Below the pieces are notes generated by a model. It saw nothing but the letters and a program-made list of their open reading frames with translations. It did no database searches and was not told the origin of the DNA. The position numbers were made by a program, and so were the translations under genes. DNA of 33,745 nt from Bacillus spongiae (lineage in GTDB: Bacteria > Bacillota > Bacilli > Bacillales > Bacillaceae_K). Numbering within the stretch: position 1 is the first letter of the stretch; every line of letters begins with the position of its first letter. The DNA lies in the NCBI RefSeq assembly GCF_037120725.1, contig NZ_JBBAXC010000028.1:1-33745 (forward strand). The letters run 5' to 3'. This document shows positions 25,872 through 33,745 of this stretch, piece after piece.

Positions 25872-25885
25872 TATGATGGAATCAT
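25872..25885 (+). promoter_or_regulatory. Candidate -10 and palindrome upstream of pabB
   Basis: TATGAT (25872-25877) could be the -10 of the folate operon; no good -35 is seen. It overlaps ATGAT-GGA-ATCAT (25873-25885), which differs by one inserted A from ATGATGGATCAT upstream of cysK. Confidence 0.35.
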
Positions 25886-25909
25886 AGATAATGAGGAGTG
25901 TGACAGCTT

Positions 25910-27328
25910 ATGAAGAGGACACAACTGTTATATCAAAAGGTGAACATGACAAAAGAAGAGTTCTTTTGTGCATATAAAGCGAAGAGTGTAAATCAGCCTA
26001 ATCATATTTTGCTTGAAAGCGGACGAGGTGGGAGATATAGTATTGCTGGGTTGGAACCTTTTGCGGTTGTAAAAGGAGAAGAAAACGGAATCCAAATACG
26101 AGAATCAGATAGAGAGTATTTTTTAGAAGGTGATCCGTTATACACGCTGCAAGATTGGATGAAGAAATTCTCGCTTCCAAAGGTTGAGGGGTTGCCAGAA
26201 TTTCAAGGGGGGGCAATCGGCTATATTAGTTATGACTATGCTCGGAAAATAGAAAAGTTGCCAAATATAGCACAAGATGACCTTCATATGCCCATGATCC
26301 ATTTTTTACTTTTTCATGAATGGGTGGTGTATGAACACGAGTCAGACACGCTTTTTGTCATGAAAAGAGGGGAAGAAGGGGAAGATAATGCTACTCTTAA
26401 CGAAGTGGTAGCGAGTTGGAAAGAAGCCATTTCATCAAATAAAGTCGTAAAGACACGAACTTCAGATAAGGATATTTTAAATGTCTCAATGGAAGAGGCC
26501 GAATTTAAAGAAGCAGTCGAAGCGATCCGCTCTTACATTAAAGAGGGAGATGTGTTTCAAGTCAATTTATCCGTTAGACAATCGAAACCGTTATATGCAG
26601 AACCAATCCAAGTTTATGAAGAACTTCGTACGTTAAACCCTTCACCCTACATGGCGTATATGTCTACACCAGAATTTAAAATTGTATCAGGGTCTCCTGA
26701 ACTTCTTGTGAAAAAAACGGGATTGGACGTCAGTACACGGCCAATTGCTGGGACGAGATCAAGAGGGAAAAATGAAAAAGAGGACAGGGAGCTTGCCGAT
26801 GAGCTGATCCAAAACGAAAAAGAGCGTGCAGAGCATGTGATGCTTGTTGATTTAGAAAGAAATGATCTTGGTCGTGTATGTCAGTACGGTACAGTAGAAG
26901 TAGATGAATTTATGGTTATTGAGAAGTATTCACATGTTATGCATATTGTTTCTAATGTAAGAGGGAAGTTAAGAGAAGATAATAACGGTGTAGATTTAAT
27001 TCGAGCTATGTTTCCCGGAGGGACGATTACGGGGGCACCCAAAATCCGTACAATGGAAATAATAGAAGAGCTAGAGCCAGTTCGAAGAGGAATTTATACG
27101 GGTAGTATTGGGTGGATTGGATTTAATGGTGACCTTGAATTGAATATTGTCATTCGTACATTATTAGCCAAGAATGATGAAGCTTTTATTCAAGCAGGTG
27201 CTGGAGTTGTGATTGATTCCAATCCAACTTATGAATATAAAGAGTCTTTGAAAAAGGCAAGGGCATTGTGGAAAGCCAAAAGCTTAGCTGAGGGGAAGGG
27301 AGAAAGACAACATGATACTGATGATTGA
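25910..27328 (+). CDS. pabB: Aminodeoxychorismate synthase component I
   Basis: A 472-residue chorismate-binding enzyme that, with PabA, turns chorismate and glutamine into 4-amino-4-deoxychorismate for folate. The chorismate domain has [15 protein letters not shown] at 278-283, the [20 protein letters not shown]-type block, and GGTITGAPK near residue 366. The PIAGTR form has Ala where E. coli PabB has Lys; that Ala is common in TrpE and in many Gram-positive PabB proteins. The choice of PabB over TrpE rests on the pabA-pabC-folP neighbours. The RBS is gaggagtg. Its end overlaps pabA by 17 nt. Confidence 0.93.
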   Translation: MKRTQLLYQKVNMTKEEFFCAYKAKSVNQPNHILLESGRGGRYSIAGLEPFAVVKGEENGIQIRESDREYFLEGDPLYTLQDWMKKFSLPKVEGLPEFQGGAIGYISYDYARKIEKLPNIAQDDLHMPMIHFLLFHEWVVYEHESDTLFVMKRGEEGEDNATLNEVVASWKEAISSNKVVKTRTSDKDILNVSMEEAEFKEAVEAIRSYIKEGDVFQVNLSVRQSKPLYAEPIQVYEELRTLNPSPYMAYMSTPEFKIVSGSPELLVKKTGLDVSTRPIAGTRSRGKNEKEDRELADELIQNEKERAEHVMLVDLERNDLGRVCQYGTVEVDEFMVIEKYSHVMHIVSNVRGKLREDNNGVDLIRAMFPGGTITGAPKIRTMEIIEELEPVRRGIYTGSIGWIGFNGDLELNIVIRTLLAKNDEAFIQAGAGVVIDSNPTYEYKESLKKARALWKAKSLAEGKGERQHDTDD

Positions 27329-27917
27329 TAATTATGACTCCTTTACGTACAATTTAGTTCAATATTTAGGTGAACTCGGAGAAGAAATAATTGTTATGAG
27401 GAACGATGAAGTAACAATAAATGAGATTCGTACAATAAACCCTGACTATTTAATGATTTCACCAGGACCGTGTACGCCAAATGAAGCAGGTATTAGCTTG
27501 GAAGCAATCCGAGCTTTTTCCGGTGAGATTCCGATTTTCGGTGTATGCCTTGGACAACAATCGATTGCTCAAACATTTGGTGGGAAAGTCATTAAAGCTG
27601 AAAGGTTAATGCACGGAAAAACGTCAAATGTCTATCATAATCAAAGTGGCGTATTCCAAGGACTAAAAAACCCTTTAGTATCGACAAGATATCATTCATT
27701 AATTGTAGAAAAAGAAACCCTTCCTTCTTGCTTTGACATTACCGGATGGACAGAAGAAGGGGAGATTATGGGAATTAAGCATAAAGAATTTCCAGTAGAA
27801 GGGGTTCAATTTCATCCAGAATCAGTGATGACAGAATCCGGAAAATGCCTCCTTAAAAATTTTCTTGAGCAAAATCGCTTATACTCAAAAAGAAAAGCAG
27901 CTGTTAAAGGGTCGTAA
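27312..27917 (+). CDS. pabA: Glutamine amidotransferase subunit PabA (aminodeoxychorismate/anthranilate synthase component II)
   Basis: A 201-residue class I glutamine amidotransferase that feeds ammonia to PabB. The triad is Cys 79 (GVCLGQQS), His 168 and Glu 170 (FHPES). [18 protein letters not shown] at the N-terminus and ISPGPCTP are typical. In B. subtilis this one protein serves both folate and tryptophan synthesis (trpG) because the trp operon lacks its own copy; whether that holds here cannot be told from this window. It overlaps pabB by 17 nt, and aagggag lies upstream of the ATG. Confidence 0.95.
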   Translation: MILMIDNYDSFTYNLVQYLGELGEEIIVMRNDEVTINEIRTINPDYLMISPGPCTPNEAGISLEAIRAFSGEIPIFGVCLGQQSIAQTFGGKVIKAERLMHGKTSNVYHNQSGVFQGLKNPLVSTRYHSLIVEKETLPSCFDITGWTEEGEIMGIKHKEFPVEGVQFHPESVMTESGKCLLKNFLEQNRLYSKRKAAVKGS

Positions 27918-27918
27918 C

Positions 27919-28785
27919 ATGTATTTATATATGAATGGTATGTATGTAAAAAAAGAAGAAGCGGTCATCTCTCCATTTGACCATGGTTTTTTATATGGAA
28001 TGGGTTTATTTGAAACGTTTAGAACGTATAACGGACATCCATTTTTACTAGATGATCACATAGAGCGACTCCATCGTGGTTTTCAAGAATTAAATATATC
28101 TCACTCTATAAAAAAAGAAACGATATTGTCTATTCTGAATGAGCTTCAAGTACGAAATCAATTAAGAGATGCTTATGTTCGTCTTAATGTTTCAGCAGGT
28201 GTTGGAGATATTGGGCTTCGATCTTCAGCATATGATAACCCGACGATTATTGTGTTTCAGAAAGAACCTCCATCATTGCCGTCTTCTGAAAAGGAAGGGA
28301 AAATTTTAAATCTTAAGCGTAATACACCCGAAACGCGTTTCCGCTTGAAATCACATCATTACTTTAATAATATGGCTGCAAAAAGAGAACTCGGAGTATC
28401 TCCAGATGGAGAAGGGATTTTCCTAACGGAACACCGATATGTTGCAGAAGGGATTACATCCAATATCTTTTGGTATAAGGGTGGAAAGCTTTATACTCCT
28501 AGTGTAGAGACAGGAATATTAAACGGAATTACGCGCCAATTCATTTTATCAATAAGTAGTAGGTTAGAGATAAATGTAGAAGAAGGGCTTTATTCGGTTG
28601 ATGAATTACTTAAGGCAGACGAAATATTTGTTACTAATTCAATTCAAGAGATTGTTCCATTAAATAAGTTATGTGATGAAAAATTTCCTGGGCGAAAAGG
28701 GAAGGTCTTTCAGTTATTGTCTAATTATTATAAAAAGAAAACAGAAAAGCTTTGGAGTCGACATGAGATTGGAGGAAAAATATGA
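27919..28785 (+). CDS. pabC: 4-Amino-4-deoxychorismate lyase
   Basis: A 288-residue fold-type IV PLP enzyme that releases pyruvate from aminodeoxychorismate to give p-aminobenzoate. The N-terminus reads MYLYMNGMYVKKEEAVISPF, followed by DHGFLYGMGLFETFR, characteristic of the family. K144 (RLKSHHYFNN) is the expected PLP lysine. The frame runs open upstream to TTG 27865 inside pabA, but ATG 27919, one base after the pabA stop with aaaggg upstream, gives the normal length. It overlaps folP by 4 nt (ATGA). Related branched-chain aminotransferases are longer and lack this context. Confidence 0.93.
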   Translation: MYLYMNGMYVKKEEAVISPFDHGFLYGMGLFETFRTYNGHPFLLDDHIERLHRGFQELNISHSIKKETILSILNELQVRNQLRDAYVRLNVSAGVGDIGLRSSAYDNPTIIVFQKEPPSLPSSEKEGKILNLKRNTPETRFRLKSHHYFNNMAAKRELGVSPDGEGIFLTEHRYVAEGITSNIFWYKGGKLYTPSVETGILNGITRQFILSISSRLEINVEEGLYSVDELLKADEIFVTNSIQEIVPLNKLCDEKFPGRKGKVFQLLSNYYKKKTEKLWSRHEIGGKI

Positions 28786-29615
28786 TTCAGGAAATTCAAT
28801 GTGGACCATATACGCTAAAGTACGGAAAAGAAACCATTATTATGGGGATTCTAAATGCTACACCAGATTCGTTTTCAGATGGCGGGCAGTATAATGAAGT
28901 AGAAGAAGCTGTTCGTCGTGCGAAAGAGATGGTTGCTAATGGAGCGGATATTATTGATATCGGTGGAGAGTCGACAAGGCCAGGTCATGATTCTGTTTCT
29001 CTAGAGGAAGAGATAAACCGTGTAATTCCAGTTATTAAAGCTGTGTCTAAAACTGTACAAGTTCCTATATCCATTGACACGTATAAAGCAGAAACGGCGA
29101 GGAGAGCCATTGAAGCAGGTGCTCACATTATTAATGACGTATGGGGAGCGAAAAGAGATTCTCAAATGGCAAACGAGGCAGCGAGTTTAGGAGTACCCAT
29201 TATCTTAATGCATAACCGACCGAATCAACAATATGAGCTTTTTGTACGAGATGTTTTGCAAGATATTCAAGAAAGCATTACGTTAGCGAAAAAAGCAGGG
29301 GTAAAAGACAATAATATTATTTTAGACCCAGGTATTGGGTTTGCTAAAGATGTTAACTTAAATATAAAAATGATGAGAGAATTAGATAAACTAGTGGCTT
29401 TAGGCTACCCTGTCTTACTCGGAACTTCTCGAAAGCGATTTATTGGACATGTGTTGGATTTACCAGTCGAAGAGCGCTTGGAGGGTACAGGGGCTACTAT
29501 CTGTTATGGAATTCAAAAAGGTTGCAAAATGATTCGGGTGCATGATGTGAAGGAAATGAAACGAATGGCAACGATGATGGATGCGCTACTAGAAGGAGAC
29601 GTTACCATTGGATAA
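28782..29615 (+). CDS. folP: Dihydropteroate synthase
   Basis: A 277-residue TIM-barrel enzyme that joins p-aminobenzoate to 6-hydroxymethyl-dihydropterin pyrophosphate; it is the sulphonamide target (sul in B. subtilis). Signatures are MGILNATPDSFSDGG at 21-35, IDIGGESTRPG near 60-70, the HIINDVWGAK strand, ILDPGIGFAK and GTSRKRFIG. It overlaps pabC by 4 nt, with ggagg upstream, and overlaps folB by 8 nt at its end, indicating coupled translation. I see no insertions in the sulphonamide-resistance loops but cannot judge resistance. Confidence 0.97.
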   Translation: MIQEIQCGPYTLKYGKETIIMGILNATPDSFSDGGQYNEVEEAVRRAKEMVANGADIIDIGGESTRPGHDSVSLEEEINRVIPVIKAVSKTVQVPISIDTYKAETARRAIEAGAHIINDVWGAKRDSQMANEAASLGVPIILMHNRPNQQYELFVRDVLQDIQESITLAKKAGVKDNNIILDPGIGFAKDVNLNIKMMRELDKLVALGYPVLLGTSRKRFIGHVLDLPVEERLEGTGATICYGIQKGCKMIRVHDVKEMKRMATMMDALLEGDVTIG

Positions 29616-29967
29616 AATTTTAATTGAAGAAATGGAGTTTTATGGATACCATGGCGTGTTTTCGGAAGAAACAACCCTTGGCCAGCGCTTTCGTGTGAAT
29701 TTAGAGCTTTCTCTTCCATTACAAAAAGCAGGGAAAAGTGATAATCTGCGAGATTCCGTTAACTACGGTGAAGTGTATCAGCTTTGTCAGAAGATTGTTG
29801 AAGGAAAACCAGTTAAATTAGTTGAGGCGCTTGCTGAAAAGATAGCATCAGCTATATTGGAACAATTTCCACTAGTACAATTAACAAAAGTCAGAGTAAT
29901 TAAGCCAGACCCACCAATACCAGGTCATTATAAATCGGTTGCCATTGAAATTAATAGAGGGAGATAA
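29608..29967 (+). CDS. folB: Dihydroneopterin aldolase
   Basis: A 119-residue FolB that cleaves dihydroneopterin to 6-hydroxymethyl-dihydropterin and glycolaldehyde. The start LDKILIEEMEFYGYHGVFSE is typical, with a Glu/Tyr pair in the pterin pocket, and DSVNYGEVYQ and VKLVEALAEKIA follow. The C-terminal KPDPPIPGHYKSVAIEI carries the catalytic-lysine strand (VIKPD). The start is TTG 29608, supported by gaaggaga at 29592-29599; it lies within the last codons of folP. folK begins 1 nt after the stop. Confidence 0.95.
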   Translation: MDKILIEEMEFYGYHGVFSEETTLGQRFRVNLELSLPLQKAGKSDNLRDSVNYGEVYQLCQKIVEGKPVKLVEALAEKIASAILEQFPLVQLTKVRVIKPDPPIPGHYKSVAIEINRGR

Positions 29968-29968
29968 G

Positions 29969-30496
29969 ATGAAATCTATTGCTTATATGTCACTAGGTTC
30001 AAATATGGATGAACGAGAATATTTTTTAGGTCAAGCTGTGAAAGCGTTACATGTTCATGAGGAAATTGAAGTACTAAAAGTTTCTTCGATTTATGAAACG
30101 GATCCAGTTGGTTTTGAAAAACAAGGTAAATTTTTGAATATGGTCATTAAAATAGAGACTGCACTTACAGCGGAGAAATTGCTAGATTACAGTCTTTTCA
30201 TTGAAAATAACCTCGGACGGAAGAGAGTGTTGAAATGGGGTCCTCGAACAATAGACCTTGACATTTTACTCTATAATCAAGACAATATGGAAACAGAGAA
30301 ACTTATCGTTCCTCATCCTCGGATGCATGAAAGAGCCTTTGTGCTTATCCCTCTTCTTGAGATTGAACCGAAAATCGTGCTTCCGGAGATGAACACCTCT
30401 TTAATAGAAATGATGAATGAAATACCTGATAAAGAAGGAGTTCGATTATGGAAGCAGATATCTGGGGTAGACGCATTCGTGCTTTTAGAAAACTAA
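29969..30496 (+). CDS. folK: 2-Amino-4-hydroxy-6-hydroxymethyl-dihydropteridine pyrophosphokinase (HPPK)
   Basis: A 175-residue HPPK that pyrophosphorylates hydroxymethyl-dihydropterin for FolP. The N-terminus has AYMSLGSNMDERE. The ATP and metal site is GPRTIDLDILLY, with RKRVLKW before it, and PHPRMHERAFVLIPL follows. The start is ATG 29969 with agaggga upstream; an open frame to 29939 lacks an RBS. The last 49 nt overlap the yazB reading frame. Confidence 0.95.
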   Translation: MKSIAYMSLGSNMDEREYFLGQAVKALHVHEEIEVLKVSSIYETDPVGFEKQGKFLNMVIKIETALTAEKLLDYSLFIENNLGRKRVLKWGPRTIDLDILLYNQDNMETEKLIVPHPRMHERAFVLIPLLEIEPKIVLPEMNTSLIEMMNEIPDKEGVRLWKQISGVDAFVLLEN

Positions 30497-30663
30497 AAGG
30501 TTATACTCAAGAAGGATTTGCGAAGGAATTAGAGGTATCGGTGTCCGCTATAGGGGAAGTAGAAAGAGGAAACCGTTTGCCGACTCGCGATCTATTAGAG
30601 AAAATCATCGAGGTTTTAGGCGTTCCTGAAGAGGAGCTCAATCCTTCGAAAGTGAAAAAATAG
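30448..30663 (+). CDS. yazB: Small XRE-family DNA-binding protein YazB
   Basis: A 71-residue protein that is essentially one Cro/CI-type helix-turn-helix: IWGRRIRAFRKLKGYTQEGF, AKELEVSVSAIGEVERGNR, then LPTRDLLEKIIEVLGV. The phrase QEGFAKELEVS...IGEVERG is the recognition helix pair, with GEVERG where most relatives have SxIERG. Target genes are unknown. It starts inside folK (49-nt overlap) behind aaggag, a conserved place in Bacillus (yazB between folK and yacF). This suggests a regulator linked to the folate operon, but that is inference. Confidence 0.88.
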   Translation: MEADIWGRRIRAFRKLKGYTQEGFAKELEVSVSAIGEVERGNRLPTRDLLEKIIEVLGVPEEELNPSKVKK

Positions 30664-30719
30664 GTGAATGTCACCTTTCTAAATAATCGTTATGACCAAA
30701 TTAGAGGAGGTTATTATAC

Positions 30720-31718
30720 TTGTTAAAAATAGGCGATATACAAATGAAGAACCAAGTCGTTTTGGCACCGATGGCAGGAGTTTGTAACTCAGCTTTTCGT
30801 TTAACTGTTAAGGAGTTCGGTGCAGGACTTGTATGCGCAGAAATGGTAAGTGATAAAGGGATTATCTTTCAAAATGAGAAGACAATGAATATGCTTTACA
30901 TTGATGAGAGAGAAAAGCCATTAAGCTTGCAAATATTTGGCGGTGAGAAGGAAACACTTGTGGAAGCTGCAAAATTTGTAGATAAAAACTCGAACGCTGA
31001 TATTATCGATATTAACATGGGCTGCCCGGTTCCAAAAATCACAAAGTGTGATGCTGGTGCCAAGTGGTTACTTGATCCAAATAAAATATATGAGATGGTA
31101 GCTGCGGTTGTAGATGCGGTGGATAAACCTGTTACTGTAAAAATGCGTATGGGGTGGGACGAAGAGCATATTTTTGCTATTCAAAACGCTCAAGCAATAG
31201 AAAGAGCGGGTGGCCAAGCGGTATCATTGCATGGTCGGACTCGTGTGCAAATGTATGAAGGTCAAGCGAATTGGGATATTATTCGTCAAGTGAAACAATC
31301 CGTTAACATACCTGTTATCGGGAACGGTGATGTACAAACACCTCAAGATGCTGAGCGGATGTTGCAAGAAACAGGTTGCGATGGAGTCATGATTGGTAGA
31401 GCAGCTCTAGGGAACCCGTGGATGATTTATCGTACAGTTCAATACCTTGAGACTGGTGAGTTAATTGGTGAACCTTCTGTTCGAGAAAAAATTGATGTTT
31501 GCACACTCCATTTAGACCGACTAATCGATTTGAAAAATGAGAACGTTGCTGTTCGTGAGATGCGAAAACACGCAGCGTGGTATTTAAAAGGAATTAGAGG
31601 GAATGCAAAAGCGCGTAATGCTATAAATGAGTGTACAAAACGGAGTGAATTAGTAGGTGTGCTTCAGGCGCTTGTTGAAGAAGTAGAAGCGAAAGAAAAC
31701 GCTATAAAAGTAGGATAA
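30720..31718 (+). CDS. dusB: tRNA-dihydrouridine synthase
   Basis: A 332-residue FMN enzyme that reduces uridines in the tRNA D-loop to dihydrouridine with NADPH. The N-terminus has NQVVLAPMAGVCNSAFR. The catalytic cysteine is C102 in NMGCPVPK, followed by KCDAGAKWL. LHGRTRVQMYEG, VIGNGDVQTP and GVMIGRAALGNPW complete the barrel. The start is TTG 30720, with agaggagg (30703-30710) 9 nt upstream; the next in-frame ATG at 30744 lacks such a site. Placed last in the folate operon and closed by a strong terminator (yacF in B. subtilis, now usually DusB type). Confidence 0.93.
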   Translation: MLKIGDIQMKNQVVLAPMAGVCNSAFRLTVKEFGAGLVCAEMVSDKGIIFQNEKTMNMLYIDEREKPLSLQIFGGEKETLVEAAKFVDKNSNADIIDINMGCPVPKITKCDAGAKWLLDPNKIYEMVAAVVDAVDKPVTVKMRMGWDEEHIFAIQNAQAIERAGGQAVSLHGRTRVQMYEGQANWDIIRQVKQSVNIPVIGNGDVQTPQDAERMLQETGCDGVMIGRAALGNPWMIYRTVQYLETGELIGEPSVREKIDVCTLHLDRLIDLKNENVAVREMRKHAAWYLKGIRGNAKARNAINECTKRSELVGVLQALVEEVEAKENAIKVG

Positions 31719-31720
31719 TG

Positions 31721-31751
31721 AAAACTGCCAGTGAGAATACTGGCAGTTTTT
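31721..31751 (+). terminator. Terminator of the folate operon/dusB
   Basis: AAAACTGCCAGT (31721-31732) pairs perfectly with ACTGGCAGTTTT (31739-31750) around GAGAAT, and the T run continues. Confidence 0.92.
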
Positions 31752-31785
31752 CATTTATCTATGTATAAAAAGGTGTGTCTTGCGT

Positions 31786-31814
31786 TTGAATTGTGTACAA
31801 TAGTAGAGTATAAA
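31786..31814 (+). promoter_or_regulatory. Sigma-A promoter of lysS
   Basis: TTGAAT (31786-31791) and TATAAA (31809-31814) are 17 bp apart. The leader of about 40 nt is too short for a T-box, and none is seen. Confidence 0.65.
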
Positions 31815-31862
31815 ATGACTTTAATCTTAAAAGAGATAAAAAATGTATTGGAGTGAAAATAG

Positions 31863-33350
<1,488 letters not shown>

Positions 33351-33367
33351 GAATCAATAAATTTGAG

Positions 33368-33405
33368 ACCCTCCTAACAGTGAAATAGTTGGGAGGGTTT
33401 TGTTT
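33368..33405 (+). terminator. Terminator of lysS
   Basis: ACCCTCCTAAC (33368-33378) pairs with GTTGGGAGGGT (33388-33398) with one T-G pair, followed by TTTGTTTTG. Confidence 0.87.
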
Positions 33406-33472
33406 TGACTAATAGCAAAATAAAAATGAATATAGTAAATTGGTTAGAAATTAATTTTATATAAAAAAGTTA

Positions 33473-33501
33473 TTGCGTTAGAAATTAAAAGATGATATAT
33501 T
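33473..33501 (+). promoter_or_regulatory. rRNA operon promoter P1
   Basis: TTGCGT (33473-33478), a 17-bp spacer, TATATT (33496-33501). A/T-rich tracts upstream (33421-33470) could act as an UP element. Confidence 0.6.
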
Positions 33502-33567
33502 ATTATTCGTTGCTAATAACAGAGCAACAAAAAACAAAATTCGAGTTAAAAACATTTTAAAAAAATG

Positions 33568-33596
33568 TTGACAATAACATCGAGTTATAGTAAGAT
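33568..33596 (+). promoter_or_regulatory. rRNA operon promoter P2
   Basis: Perfect TTGACA (33568-33573), a 17-bp spacer, TAAGAT (33591-33596). Tandem promoters are normal for Bacillus rrn operons. An A/T-rich run of A and T tracts (about 33528-33567) lies just upstream. Confidence 0.75.
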
Positions 33597-33602
33597 TTAA
33601 AA

Positions 33603-33716
33603 GTCGCTTCAAAACGATGTAAATTGAACTTTGAAAACTGAAAAGACGAAACGTCAACGTTAATTCTAAAACGTAAGAACTTAGTTCTTACACAAAACAT
33701 GAGCAAGTCAAACTAC
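33603..33716 (+). other. rRNA leader: antitermination-like and processing sequences
   Basis: The leader contains gaactttgaaaactgaaa (33628-33645), the conserved Bacillus rrn leader block next to boxA. A perfect hairpin GTAAGAAC-TTA-GTTCTTAC lies at 33673-33691. gagcaagtcaaac (33701-33713), usual just upstream of 16S, should form part of the 16S processing stem with sequence beyond the window. Confidence 0.65.
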
Positions 33717-33745
33717 TTTTATGGAGAGTTTGATCCTGGCTCAGG
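33717..33745 (+). rRNA. rrs: 16S rRNA, first bases only (cut by window end)
   Basis: The last bases include GAGAGTTTGATCCTGGCTCA, the universal 5' region of bacterial 16S rRNA. The mature 5' end is set at about 33717 by analogy with Bacillus and could shift by a few bases. Confidence 0.97.

Noticed and set aside
31752-31862. A possible T-box or riboswitch before lysS.
   Set aside because: The leader after the predicted start is only about 40 nt, with no T-box sequence or competing hairpins.

Overview
The window is chromosomal DNA from a low-GC, endospore-forming member of the Bacillaceae. The evidence is gene order. From ctc through pth, fin, mfd, spoVT, yabM, yabN, rqcP, yabP, yabQ, divIC, yabR, a Met/Glu tRNA pair, spoIIE, yabS, yabT, tilS, hprT, ftsH, coaX, hslO, yacD, cysK, pabB, pabA, pabC, folP, folB, folK, yazB, dusB, lysS to the start of a 16S rRNA gene, the content and order match what I recall of the origin-proximal region of Bacillus subtilis. 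Every protein gene reads on the + strand. The species cannot be fixed from this; extra IS3-type DNA shows it is not a B. subtilis copy.

Layout. Positions 1-123 are the right end of an IS3-family (IS150-like) insertion sequence, lying where prs would be expected upstream. Positions 448-5749 hold ribosome, translation and repair genes (ctc, pth, fin, mfd). Positions 5964-12107 run from the forespore regulator spoVT through a membrane flippase-like gene, MazG, RqcP, the sporulation genes yabP and yabQ, divIC and yabR. Positions 12185-13346 are mostly non-coding and hold two minus-strand tRNAs. Positions 13347-17603 hold spoIIE, yabS and yabT, all sporulation-linked. Positions 17676-23632 carry tilS, hprT, ftsH, coaX and hslO. 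Positions 23653-25756 carry a parvulin foldase and cysK. Positions 25910-31718 form a tight p-aminobenzoate/folate operon ending in a small XRE regulator and dusB. lysS follows, and the window ends 29 bases into a 16S gene preceded by tandem promoters.

How the genes work together. PabB/PabA/PabC make p-aminobenzoate, FolP joins it to the pterin, and FolB and FolK supply the activated pterin. Sporulation control can be read directly from DNA: spoIIE has the unusual 21-bp spacing between perfect -35 and -10 boxes plus 0A-like boxes; spoVT has a good sigma-G-like promoter; yabP has a perfect sigma-E-type -10.

I found no undescribed multi-gene system; this is a conserved housekeeping and sporulation region. 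The most useful leads are a VWA domain in YabS whose motifs appear in circularly permuted order, a near-identical palindrome upstream of both cysK and pabB, the apparently inverted tRNA pair beside a gene-poor stretch, and the IS end beside ctc.
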